Notes: a model not told the origin generated them from the letters alone. Positions 28,161-36,718 are shown, counted from the stretch's first letter. The stretch: DNA of 64,000 nt from Pseudopedobacter alpinus (GCF_042684645.1 NZ_JBHULV010000046.1:94159-158158); one strand, 5' to 3'. Numbers and translations: made by a program.

Positions 28161-29513
28161 ATGAAGAAAAAATTACTTTACTTCCTAACAGTGGGTATTT
28201 CATTAATTTCTGCAACTACAGTTTCTGCACAAACAGATGTATTCGCAGTATGGGGATTAGGTGGAACTAATGCAGCCGGTACAGTAAATCCTACAACTTT
28301 TGTATCTCCAGATGTAGCCGCCGAAATGGTGTTAGCAGGGGGATTACGTATTTTTAGTAATAGTACCCAGAATGCAGGGGGTGCGGTAACACCATCAGGT
28401 GATAATTCTAATTGGCAGAGAATTGCTATGCCTAACCCAGCTAATACTGCTAACCCAACACTTTATTGGGAAGATACTGCCCCTGACAATAATGGAAAGC
28501 ACAGTGCTGCTAGTTACATGGAGTATAATATGCAAGCAACAGCGGCCGGAAAGTGGTTGCAAATTAGCGGGATTTCTATACCAGTGATTGGTTTTGGAAC
28601 AGGAGATGTAAGGATGATAGCTAAATACTCTGTGGACGGTATTACTTTTAGAGATTTTTATAAAAGCGGTACATACTGGGTTAAAACAGGTGAAACTACA
28701 GGTGAGGCTCAAGCAGTAAGCTTAACTGAAGCAAGTCCTTCACCTGCAAAGAGGAATAATACCACTGATGGTGGTTCAACAACTTTAGCTGCTGTGACAA
28801 TAACATTTACAAACTTGCAAATAAATGTAGAACCTGGTAAAAAATTTTATGTTCGTCTTTATCCATACATGAGAGGAACTGAGCCTAGTTCATCTGGTAG
28901 CAGAGGGATCCAAATTAGAGGAGATATTACATTGTCAGGTAAGACAAGCGATGCAGCACTCCCAACTGATGTTCCACTGCCTTTAGACTTTCTGTCTTTT
29001 ACAGCCAAAGCAGATGCTCTAGGTAAATCTGTAAACTTAAATTGGAGAACTACCAATGAGGTAAATACTCAGGAGTTTATCATCGAAAAAAGAACCGACC
29101 TTACAGCGTTTACAGCAATAGGCAAAACACCAAGTAATAATACAACGGGCATTCATAATTACAACTTTACAGATAATAATGCAACCAAAGGAAATGCTTA
29201 TTACCGTTTAAAACAAGTAGATAATGATGGTGAATTTGATTATAGTGATATTGTAACAGTAAATATAAAAACTGGCATAAGCTTAAGTGTTTTTCCAAAT
29301 CCAACTGATGGAGTATTAAATATAGCTCATGCATTAGCAACCAAAGGGTCTGTTAAAGTTCTAAGTTTAGAAGGTAAGAATTTAGTAACTCAAGCCGTGA
29401 CAGAAGGATCTACCTCTACAAGTTTAGATATTTCTAACTTAAGTACAGGAACTTATTTGGTAGTTTATGATAGTGCTGGGCAGCAATCTACTTTAAAATT
29501 CATCAAAAAATAA
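28161..29513 (+). CDS. T9SS-secreted protein of unknown function, pectin-locus orphan 1
   Basis: The 450-residue form starting at 28161 has a clean signal peptide ending VSAQ; the upstream ATG at 28110 adds 17 unlikely residues. Residues about 24-275 are a beta-rich domain I do not recognise as a catalytic family. Its pattern (start VFAVWGLGG, then KWLQISGISI, IAKYSVDGITFRDF, KFYVRLYPYM, QIRGDITLSG) resembles the jelly-roll module at 351-530 of the CE8 protein at 11848, so it may bind carbohydrate. A linker with LPLDFLSFTAK and a type A T9SS tail (VFPNPTDGVLNI to KFIKK) follow. It is monocistronic, with two terminators downstream. Function is unknown. Confidence 0.85.
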   Translation: MKKKLLYFLTVGISLISATTVSAQTDVFAVWGLGGTNAAGTVNPTTFVSPDVAAEMVLAGGLRIFSNSTQNAGGAVTPSGDNSNWQRIAMPNPANTANPTLYWEDTAPDNNGKHSAASYMEYNMQATAAGKWLQISGISIPVIGFGTGDVRMIAKYSVDGITFRDFYKSGTYWVKTGETTGEAQAVSLTEASPSPAKRNNTTDGGSTTLAAVTITFTNLQINVEPGKKFYVRLYPYMRGTEPSSSGSRGIQIRGDITLSGKTSDAALPTDVPLPLDFLSFTAKADALGKSVNLNWRTTNEVNTQEFIIEKRTDLTAFTAIGKTPSNNTTGIHNYNFTDNNATKGNAYYRLKQVDNDGEFDYSDIVTVNIKTGISLSVFPNPTDGVLNIAHALATKGSVKVLSLEGKNLVTQAVTEGSTSTSLDISNLSTGTYLVVYDSAGQQSTLKFIKK

Positions 29514-29533
29514 AGAATTTAAAATAAACCACA

Positions 29534-29569
29534 ACAGGAAGTCTTACTCTTAAGACTTCCTGTTTTTTT
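29534..29569 (+). terminator. Strong intrinsic terminator
   Basis: A perfect 13-bp stem (ACAGGAAGTCTTA with TAAGACTTCCTGT) and a CTCT loop are followed by a T-run, 21 nt after the stop of the 28161 gene. Confidence 0.95.
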
Positions 29570-29582
29570 AGTGAATTCATAT

Positions 29583-29613
29583 AGCAGGATACCTTATGAT
29601 GTCCTGCTTTTTT
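29583..29613 (+). terminator. Second tandem terminator
   Basis: AGCAGGA at 29583 pairs with TCCTGCT at 29602, followed by a T-run. It backs up the terminator at 29534 and insulates the promoter at 29627-29704. Confidence 0.8.
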
Positions 29614-29626
29614 ATTATACAATTTA

Positions 29627-29704
29627 CGGCATCGTTCCCGCCAACGATTGCACATTTTTATTGTCTTAAAATCCCTTTTATAACATATTATGTTGCTAAT
29701 ATTG
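29627..29704 (+). promoter_or_regulatory. LacI-type operator and promoter of the 29784 gene
   Basis: The 26-bp site at 29627-29652 has left arm CGGCATCGTTCCC and right arm CCAACGATTGCA. The -7 box TAATATTG begins at 29697, 45 nt after the last operator base. CCAATT begins 13 nt after the start of the -7 box. The segment from about 29625 to 29662 is almost identical to 30943-30980, so one promoter probably arose from the other by duplication. Confidence 0.65.
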
Positions 29705-29783
29705 AATAACCAATTTTTAATATAAACCTGATTTTAAAATCTCAACTATACATTATGAGAGATAAAATCGTAAAAAAATTATT

Positions 29784-30848
29784 ATGAAAAAAAAATTACT
29801 TTATTTAACAGCAGTAGTTTTATTATTGCTATCGTTCAACAACGAGTTAAGTGCTCAAACTGTTCAGTTGTATAGACAAGCCGGTGATATCACTGATGCG
29901 GCAACTAGTTTTACCTATACAACATCTTCGGGAGGAGATGTCATTACCTATCCGGCTTCAACTACCACTTCATCATCTAATATTTGTGCTCCTGCGGTTC
30001 GAAGAGTTCAGCTAGCGTCCTTCAATTTGAACTATAAATCAGGTTCTGTTGGTAATATCGTAATTTCCGGAAATTCTTCTGGTGGCACCTCTTCAAGAAC
30101 AGTAACAGCGGTAACCGTAAATGGAGTTAATGTTACAGCGGATGTCACAATAGTTACCACTATAGCTGGTAATGGTGGAACCTTAGACTGTGGTAATATT
30201 ACAATTACAGGATTAAATGTAGCTCAAAACGCTACAACAGGAGTTAACATAGGAATTACATTTGATGGAAATACAAGAGTAAATACTATTAGTATTTCGT
30301 CCGCTACCTTACCACTTGATTTTCTTTCTTTCACAGCTAAACCTGATGCTTTTGGTAAAACAGTAGATTTAAACTGGAGCACTACTAATGAGGTAAATAC
30401 TAAAAACTTTGAGATTCAAAAAAGAACAGATAGTAGCGATTTTACAACTATTGGCAATTTGCCAAGCAAAAACGTTGCAGGTGTACACCACTATTCTTTT
30501 ACAGATAACACTTCAAATCCTGGAAATTCTTATTACAGAATAGTTCAGTATGATAATGACGGGGCTTCAACAATCAGTAAAATAGTTGCTGTAACAAACA
30601 AAGCTGCTGTTGGTTTATCTGTTTATCCAAATCCTGTTGAAGAAACTTTAAATGTTAAACATGCTGCTGCTAACGCAAGTGCAAGCTTTAAAATATTAAC
30701 AGCAGATGGAAGAACAGTTTTACAAAGTGCTGCAGGAGTGAGTTCTACTTCAAGTAGTATTAATGTTTCTCAGTTAACATCCGGAGCATATTTATTGATT
30801 TTTGATAATCAAACCGATAGCTCTTCAATCAAATTCGTTAAAAAATAA
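29784..30848 (+). CDS. T9SS-secreted protein of unknown function, pectin-locus orphan 2
   Basis: This 354-residue protein has a signal peptide ending LSAQ (about residue 25) and a ~150-residue N-terminal domain rich in Ser, Thr and Val (TYTTSSGGDVITYPAS, VRRVQLASFNLNY, LDCGNITITGLNV), predicted all-beta. The linker LPLDFLSFTAKPDAFGK and type A T9SS tail (VYPNPVEETLNV to KFVKK) are close copies of those at 28161. No catalytic motif was recognised. It is a single-gene unit with its own LacI-type promoter, so it is regulated with the pectin genes. A role in binding pectin or the cell surface is only an inference. Confidence 0.85.
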   Translation: MKKKLLYLTAVVLLLLSFNNELSAQTVQLYRQAGDITDAATSFTYTTSSGGDVITYPASTTTSSSNICAPAVRRVQLASFNLNYKSGSVGNIVISGNSSGGTSSRTVTAVTVNGVNVTADVTIVTTIAGNGGTLDCGNITITGLNVAQNATTGVNIGITFDGNTRVNTISISSATLPLDFLSFTAKPDAFGKTVDLNWSTTNEVNTKNFEIQKRTDSSDFTTIGNLPSKNVAGVHHYSFTDNTSNPGNSYYRIVQYDNDGASTISKIVAVTNKAAVGLSVYPNPVEETLNVKHAAANASASFKILTADGRTVLQSAAGVSSTSSSINVSQLTSGAYLLIFDNQTDSSSIKFVKK

Positions 30849-30867
30849 AAATTGGTTATATTTTGAC

Positions 30868-30900
30868 AAGGCTCGGAAAGAAATTTCTGGGCCTTTCTTG
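30868..30900 (+). terminator. Imperfect intrinsic terminator
   Basis: AAGGC at 30868 pairs with GCCTT at 30891, with an inner GGAAA/TTTC stem, and a TTCTTGTTT tail follows. It lies 19 nt after the stop of the 29784 gene. Confidence 0.55.
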
Positions 30901-30944
30901 TTTAGAAAAGCGTAAAAAAATTCGCAGATAAACAATAAATGTTA

Positions 30945-31022
30945 CGGCATCGTTCCCGACAACGATTGCACATTTTTATTCCCTTAACACCTTATTTATC
31001 AGCCTAAAACAGCCTATTATTG
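30945..31022 (+). promoter_or_regulatory. LacI-type operator and promoter of the PL1-T9SS gene
   Basis: The 26-bp site at 30945-30970 has arms CGGCATCGTTCCC and ACAACGATTGCA. The -7 box TATTATTG begins at 31015, 45 nt after the last operator base, and CCAATT begins 13 nt after the start of the -7 box. The leader to the ATG at 31151 is about 120 nt, with a second AACCAATT just before the start codon. Confidence 0.65.
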
Positions 31023-31150
31023 TATAGCCAATTAAAAAGATAGAACCAATTTTTTCCTGTAAATTATTTCATTCTCGTTTTAGAATTAATAAATAAATAA
31101 AAAGTGATTTTCTCCCTCTAAAAGGTAATAATAATTCCTAACCAATTAAA

Positions 31151-33883
31151 ATGAAAAGTTTAAAGTTCTTTGCCCTGTTTGTTGTTTTTGTATGTTCGTT
31201 TCTTAATCTTCAAGCTCAAACAACATTAATCAACACTAAGTTTGATAATACATCACCTATTAACTTTTTAACAAGTGATGGTACTCCTAACGCCACAAAA
31301 GCAGCGGATGGAGTATGTAGTAAAGGGATGATACAAATTAATCCTGTTCAAAAAATACAATTAGATGTATCAAGTTGTAGTTCTTTAGTGGTGAATATGA
31401 AGTCAACTTCAACATCTACAAGAACTGTTACCATAAAGTATAAGAAAGGCAATGCTGCTACATATACAACCTTGTTGCCAACTGTATCTGTTTTAGCGGC
31501 ACAATCTTTTAATCTCACCACAATTTATCCAGATTTAGTTTCAAATGAATCAATTAGTATCATTATTGAAGCAACCAGTGGCAATACCCAAGTTCACGAT
31601 TTAGTATTGGTCTCAAGTGGTTTAAGTTCCGCAAATAAGATTACTTCTTTTAAAATGAATAACCAAGTTGGCAACGAGGTAATAAACGCAACTAATAATA
31701 CTGTTGCGGTAAATGTTTTAGCAGGTACAAATTTAACAAATGTTGCTCCTGCAAGTATTGCTGTATCAAGTTTTGCTGGCATCAGTCCTTTAGCTACTGC
31801 TACTAGAAATTTCGCAAGTAATAGCCCCGTAACATATACAGTTACAGCAGAGAACGGAACAACTAAAGTTTGGACAGTTATAGTTTCTGAAGTGAGTTCT
31901 ACCCTAAAAGAAATTACTGATTTTAAACTACGTAATTCACAATTTGGAGCTTCCATTATAAATAAGAATGCCGGAACCATTACCGTAAATATTCCTGACA
32001 GCGTTAACCTAGGGTCTTTAACCCCTTATTATATCTACTTATCAGATAATGCAGTTATTTCTCCCGGAATAAATACCGCTCAAAATTTTAATAATCCCGT
32101 AGTTTATACAGTAACTGCACCTGATAATACCACTAAAAATTGGACGGTTAACGTCAATAAAATTGATGTAACTGGATTTCCTGTTGTGAACTTTAATGAA
32201 GTAATAGGTTTTGCTTCTATGACCGCTGATGGATTTACTGGACCAACAACTGGCGGTGGTGCCATAATTTCAGGCAGAACTAAAGATACGGTTTACATTA
32301 ACGGACCAGCAGAATTTGCTAAGCTTTGCACCATTTTGCAAAACAGAATAAAATATAAAACGTACAGCAACAACCCCTTAACAATAGTTTTAGAAGCCGG
32401 AATTTATACAGGTACAGGTGGTGTAGAATCTGTTTGGGCAAATGAAATGCTTACGATACAAGAGCAAGAAAATTTAACAATAATTGGCCGCAAAAATGTA
32501 ATATTAAACTTTGGGATAAATGTAAAACGTTCTTCAAATCTTATCATCCGAAATATTACTATACAAGACTATTACGATGACGGGATAAACATTGGAGAAC
32601 CAGAAACACATCATGTTTGGGTAGATCATTGTACAGTTGGACATCCTACAACTTTACCTGCAGATAGTGAACACCCAGACGGAGGAATTGATGTAAAAGA
32701 TGGAGCTAGTTATGTGACTATTTCTTGGACAAAATATCGTAACAGTTGGAAAACAGGATTGGTAGGGCATTCAGATAATCCTGCCCAAGGTGTTATTGAT
32801 GCTGGTAGGTTAAAAATAACTTATTACGCCAATCATTTTTATCATACCAATTCTCGCAACCCAAGAGTGAGGTTTGGTGAAGTGCATGTTTTAAATAATT
32901 TGCAAGAAAATGTAATGCTTTACGGTATTGCGGCTGCCAATAGCGCATCGGTTTATGCAGAGAATAACTTCTTTTTAAATACAGTTTGGGGAATGTATGC
33001 AGATAGAGCCGAAACAGACTTTAAAGCGGTGTTTGGAAATAATTCGGATGACAAATTCACCTCTAAAACAGGTAATTATCCCGCAACAGGTTTAAAACAA
33101 GTTGGCAATGAGTATGATGATAGCGGTTTGCCGTTAATTACCGCACAGTTAAATTCTGCAATGCTAAACCCTTCTGGTCGTTCTGTAAAATTCGATGAAT
33201 TTAATCCTTCTTCAGTATTTACCCCATCAACCTATTATGCTTACACACCAATGTCGGCATCGGTAACACGTAAAATTGTTCCGCTTTTAGCAGGTGCAGA
33301 TGTGGTTGACTTTTTTCCGAAAGCGAAAACAAGTACTACATTACCACTTACCTTTTTAGCTTTTGATGCTAAAGTTGAAAATCAATATGATCCATCGGTA
33401 AAACTTACTTGGACAACCACTAATGAAATAAATACTAAAGATTTCGAAATTTTAAGAAAGGGAGATGATGGTGATTTTGTTAAAATAGCAACAGTGCCAG
33501 CAGAAAACAAAAGCGGAATTCAAAATTATTTGTTGATGGATAGAAGCCCAATTATGGGTAATAATTATTATCAGCTGAGACAAAACGATAACGACGGAAA
33601 ATTTAGTAATAGTAAAATTGTAGTTGCTTCTTTTACTAGCAAAGCAGTTTTAAAAGCATACCCAAACCCAACCAATGAGATTTTAAATGTGTTACACCAA
33701 AGTGCTGATAAGAATGCTTTCATTAAAATTGTTGGAACGGAAGGAAGAGTTTTTATCAAACAAACTGTAGCTGAAGGAACTTTTAATTCTTTAGTAAACG
33801 TAGTTGCACTAAAAACTGGGGTATATTTTATGGTTTTTGAAAACGAAGGCTTAATAACATCAGTGAAATTTATTAAACAATAA
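31151..33883 (+). CDS. Multidomain PL1 pectate lyase with T9SS tail
   Basis: This 910-residue secreted lyase has a signal peptide (1-22), a beta-sandwich at about 23-158, two DUF5018-like repeats at about 159-250 and 250-337 (SFKMNNQVGN, DFKLRNSQFG; each closing with a W-T-V strand), a canonical PL1 beta-helix at about 339-720, the LPLTFLAFDAK linker and a type A T9SS tail (AYPNPTNEIL to KFIKQ). PL1 residues include VWVDHCTVGHP, HPDGGIDVKDGASYVTISW and HTNSRNPRVRFGEVHVLNN with the catalytic Arg region. Unlike the three lipoprotein lyases it resembles classical secreted PelA/PelC types. It would be displayed on or released from the cell surface and start polymer attack. It stands alone between terminators. 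Confidence 0.93.
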   Translation: MKSLKFFALFVVFVCSFLNLQAQTTLINTKFDNTSPINFLTSDGTPNATKAADGVCSKGMIQINPVQKIQLDVSSCSSLVVNMKSTSTSTRTVTIKYKKGNAATYTTLLPTVSVLAAQSFNLTTIYPDLVSNESISIIIEATSGNTQVHDLVLVSSGLSSANKITSFKMNNQVGNEVINATNNTVAVNVLAGTNLTNVAPASIAVSSFAGISPLATATRNFASNSPVTYTVTAENGTTKVWTVIVSEVSSTLKEITDFKLRNSQFGASIINKNAGTITVNIPDSVNLGSLTPYYIYLSDNAVISPGINTAQNFNNPVVYTVTAPDNTTKNWTVNVNKIDVTGFPVVNFNEVIGFASMTADGFTGPTTGGGAIISGRTKDTVYINGPAEFAKLCTILQNRIKYKTYSNNPLTIVLEAGIYTGTGGVESVWANEMLTIQEQENLTIIGRKNVILNFGINVKRSSNLIIRNITIQDYYDDGINIGEPETHHVWVDHCTVGHPTTLPADSEHPDGGIDVKDGASYVTISWTKYRNSWKTGLVGHSDNPAQGVIDAGRLKITYYANHFYHTNSRNPRVRFGEVHVLNNLQENVMLYGIAAANSASVYAENNFFLNTVWGMYADRAETDFKAVFGNNSDDKFTSKTGNYPATGLKQVGNEYDDSGLPLITAQLNSAMLNPSGRSVKFDEFNPSSVFTPSTYYAYTPMSASVTRKIVPLLAGADVVDFFPKAKTSTTLPLTFLAFDAKVENQYDPSVKLTWTTTNEINTKDFEILRKGDDGDFVKIATVPAENKSGIQNYLLMDRSPIMGNNYYQLRQNDNDGKFSNSKIVVASFTSKAVLKAYPNPTNEILNVLHQSADKNAFIKIVGTEGRVFIKQTVAEGTFNSLVNVVALKTGVYFMVFENEGLITSVKFIKQ

Positions 33884-33991
33884 TTTAACTAACATAAAAG
33901 CTCATTTGTAGGCTTATTTATGTGAATTATTGATTGCTTTTTATAGTTGTAATTATTGATTATGTATAAAAATTAATTCTTCAAAATATTT

Positions 33992-34022
33992 GCGTTGCGC
34001 CATCGGGTGCAGCGCTTTTTTT
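33992..34022 (+). terminator. Intrinsic terminator after PL1-T9SS gene
   Basis: GCGTTGC at 33992 pairs with GCAGCGC at 34009 (one G-T pair), followed by seven T. It lies about 110 nt after the stop; the intervening stretch has only a weaker ACATAAA/TTTATGT inverted repeat at about 33893-33921. Confidence 0.85.
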
Positions 34023-34031
34023 AATGCTTAA

Positions 34032-34109
34032 ATTGCAGTTTACCGGCAACGATTGCACAAATATAAACATCAAATTACTTCTTATTCCTTCTTGTTTTTG
34101 CTAAAATTG
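34032..34109 (+). promoter_or_regulatory. LacI-type operator and promoter of PL9-CE8
   Basis: The 26-bp site at 34032-34057 has a well-kept right arm, CCGGCAACGATTGCA, and a degenerate left arm, ATTGCAGTTTA. The -7 box TAAAATTG begins at 34102, exactly 45 nt after the last operator base as in the other four. A CCAATT lies further off, at 34142, unlike the others. Confidence 0.6.
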
Positions 34110-34228
34110 TAATCATTAAATTGTAGTAAAAACAATTTTAGCCAATTAATTATCAGAAGATAATTGAATAAACCTAAACACTTTATTCCGGTATAATACT
34201 GGTTTATAACTAATTTAAAAATAGTAGC

Positions 34229-35392
34229 ATGATAAATTTAAATAATGTTATTTCAGGAGCGATTTTTTTAATATTGGGTATCGCTTCTTGCTCTGCATCC
34301 AATTATAAAACAAAAGATACAACACAAATAAAATCATCGGCTTTGTTTGCTAATAACAAAGCTCATGAGATAAAAGTTTCTACCCCAGAAGAGGTTTTAA
34401 CCGCAGTAAAAAATGTCAAACCTGGCGATGTTATTTTAGTAAAGGGTGGTAACTATGCTTTTAATGAAAGAATAAATATTAAAATTAATGGTAAAGTAGA
34501 TTCAATAATTACTTTTAAAGCAGACCCAAGCGATACGCAAAGACCTAAATTTGATTTTAGCGCATTGGCAGAAGGAGACGCTAACCAAGGGATCATATTA
34601 AGAACAAGTTATTGGCATATTAAAGGGATTGATATTTCAAAAGCAGGTGATAATGGAATATTAATTACCGGAGGGAATAACAACATTATTGAATTTTGCA
34701 CTTTTTCAGAATGTTTAGATACCGGTTTACAATTAATAGCCGGAGCAGCAAATAACCTCATATTAAACTGTGATTCTTATTTTAATGCTGATTCTAAAAT
34801 AGAAGATGCTGATGGCTTTGCTTGTAAAATTGACGCAGGTTCTGGCAACAAGTTTAAAGGATGCAGAGCTTGGCAAAACCTTGATGACGGGTGGGATGGT
34901 TATTTGAAAAGAACAGATAATGTGAACACCACCTATGAAGATTGTTGGGCTTTTGGTAATGGTTTACTAAAAGATGGTACAAAGGGCCAAGGAGACGGAA
35001 ACGGATTTAAAACTGGAGGCAGTGATGATAAGCTTTTAAAGCATAATGCTACATATATTAACTGTCTTTCAACCCTAAACACAAAAAATGGTTTTGCCCA
35101 TAATAGTAATAGAGGTTCAGTTGAGTTATTAAACTGTACTTCCTTTCTAAACGCAGAAAAGAATTTAAATTTTGGCAGCAAAAATCAGGTTTCAAAATTG
35201 ACAATTAAAAATACGGTGGTATTTGGGAAAGTTGGGTCTTTAGAAGCTGATGAGAAAGTTATAGAAAACAATAGCTGGCAATTGGCTAAAGAATTTAAAA
35301 TGGGAGATTTTGTAAGTTTAGATTTGAAAGAACTTTCAAAACCACGTAAAGCAGATGGTAGTTTGCCAAATATTAAGATACCTAAAAACTAA
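34229..35392 (+). CDS. Pectate lyase PL9, lipoprotein
   Basis: This 387-residue lipoprotein (Cys at GIASCSAS) is a single-domain PL9 beta-helix. After STPEEVLTAVKNVKPGDVILVKGG come IIEFCTFSECLDTGLQL, ADSKIEDADGFACKID, GNKFKGCRAWQNLDDGWDGY and ECWAFGNG-like DCWAFGNG. These match Pel9A: the Asp cluster binds calcium and the Lys in DGFACK is the expected catalytic base. It cleaves polygalacturonate, endo-acting in characterised relatives. The downstream CE8 gene begins 10 nt after its stop, so de-esterification and cleavage are co-expressed. Confidence 0.93.
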   Translation: MINLNNVISGAIFLILGIASCSASNYKTKDTTQIKSSALFANNKAHEIKVSTPEEVLTAVKNVKPGDVILVKGGNYAFNERINIKINGKVDSIITFKADPSDTQRPKFDFSALAEGDANQGIILRTSYWHIKGIDISKAGDNGILITGGNNNIIEFCTFSECLDTGLQLIAGAANNLILNCDSYFNADSKIEDADGFACKIDAGSGNKFKGCRAWQNLDDGWDGYLKRTDNVNTTYEDCWAFGNGLLKDGTKGQGDGNGFKTGGSDDKLLKHNATYINCLSTLNTKNGFAHNSNRGSVELLNCTSFLNAEKNLNFGSKNQVSKLTIKNTVVFGKVGSLEADEKVIENNSWQLAKEFKMGDFVSLDLKELSKPRKADGSLPNIKIPKN

Positions 35393-35402
35393 CTAAACAT
35401 CA

Positions 35403-36392
35403 ATGAAAAAAGCGATGATCAAACATGCAATATTTTATATATGGTTGGTTTTGCTGCCATCAATAAGTAAAGCACAGGCACAAATTTTTAGTTATACAGT
35501 GGCTAAAGATGGAAGTGGCGATTTTAAAACTATACAAGAAGCAGTTAATAAAGTAAGAGATCATTCGCAAAAAACAGTTACGATAAATATTAAAAACGGT
35601 GTTTATAATGAAAAACTGGTAATTCCTTCGTGGAAAAAAAACATTGCTTTAGTTGGAGAAAGTAAAGAGAAAACAATCATTACTAATGATGACTTTTCTG
35701 GCAAAGATTTCCCAACAAAAGATTTTACTGGCAACACAAAATACAGCACCTATACTTCTTATACAGTTTTAATACAAGCTAATAATTGTAGTGTGGCAAA
35801 CTTAACTATTCAAAATACGGCTGGCAAAGTGGGGCAGGCGGTAGCTTTAATGGTTGAAGGCGATAAAGTAAGCATCAAAAACTGCAATATTTTGGGAAAC
35901 CAAGACACACTTTACACTGCAAAAGATGGGAAAAATTATTTTGAAAACTGCTATATAACAGGTACTACAGATTTTATTTTTGGAGAAGCTACAGCCGTTT
36001 TTCAAAATTGCACCATAAAAAGTTTATCCAACTCTTATGTAACAGCTGCTTCAACTTCTGCAAATCAAAAATATGGTTATGTGTTTTTTAATTGTAGTTT
36101 AATAACTGCCGATGGCGTTGATAAAGTTTACTTAGGACGGCCTTGGCGTCCTTATGCCAAAACAGTTTTTATAAATTGTGATTTAGGAAAACACATTGTT
36201 GCACAAGGTTGGGATCCTTGGAAAGGAGATTCCATGTTTTCTGATAAAGAAAAAACCGCTTTTTATGCAGAATACAATAGCAAAGGTATTGGTGCAAATC
36301 CTTCAAATCGTGTAAAATGGACACATCAACTTTCAAAAAAGGAAGCAAAAAAATATACATTAAAAAATATTTTTTCCGATTGGCAACCTTAA
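35403..36392 (+). CDS. Pectin methylesterase CE8
   Basis: This 329-residue exported enzyme has a signal peptide (about 1-26), VAKDGSGDFKTIQEAV, GQAVALMV, LGNQDTLYTAKDG, TTDFIFGEATAVF and LGRPWRPYAKTVF, giving a full set of CE8 catalytic and substrate residues. It is close in size and motif to the enzyme at 10845 but sits in the LacI-type sub-regulon with PL9. Its C-terminus WTHQLSKKEAKKYT is the type preserved in the pseudogene at 27329. No clear terminator follows within the next 100 nt. Confidence 0.95.
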   Translation: MKKAMIKHAIFYIWLVLLPSISKAQAQIFSYTVAKDGSGDFKTIQEAVNKVRDHSQKTVTINIKNGVYNEKLVIPSWKKNIALVGESKEKTIITNDDFSGKDFPTKDFTGNTKYSTYTSYTVLIQANNCSVANLTIQNTAGKVGQAVALMVEGDKVSIKNCNILGNQDTLYTAKDGKNYFENCYITGTTDFIFGEATAVFQNCTIKSLSNSYVTAASTSANQKYGYVFFNCSLITADGVDKVYLGRPWRPYAKTVFINCDLGKHIVAQGWDPWKGDSMFSDKEKTAFYAEYNSKGIGANPSNRVKWTHQLSKKEAKKYTLKNIFSDWQP

Positions 36393-36499
36393 TAATCAGT
36401 TGTCATTTTTTTAATAAAGCTAATAGACGCTCAATTTACAGTCTAGTATTATTTTACTATTGCTCACTAATATTTTTTAAAAACAATAAAACAAAACTA

Positions 36500-36577
36500 T
36501 GCAATCGTTGCCGGTAACGGTTGCATAAATAAATACCTCTATTCCGTTTTATTTGATAACAATAATCGTTAAAATTG
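36500..36577 (+). promoter_or_regulatory. LacI-type operator and promoter of GH105-uxaB-uxaA
   Basis: This is the best palindrome of the set: TGCAATCGTTGCC at 36500 and GGTAACGGTTGCA ending at 36525 pair at most positions around a CC/GG centre. The -7 box TAAAATTG begins at 36570, 45 nt after the last operator base. The rest of the 326-bp gap (36393-36499 and 36578-36718) shows no gene; the leader to the ATG at 36719 is about 135 nt. Confidence 0.65.
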
Positions 36578-36718
36578 CTTTAAACACGGTATTGAACATT
36601 AATCCAAAACCTGTTTGTAAACCTAAAATTACCGCAGTCAAATTATTAAAAAGAAAATTTAACAAAGCAGATTCGGTGCTGTAGCAGTCGGAATTGTACT
36701 CAAACATCAAATAAAAAA

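Noticed and set aside
31594..31980. Minus-strand 128-codon ORF opposite the PL1-T9SS gene
   Set aside because: It is antisense to the DUF5018-like repeats and shows no recognisable domain.
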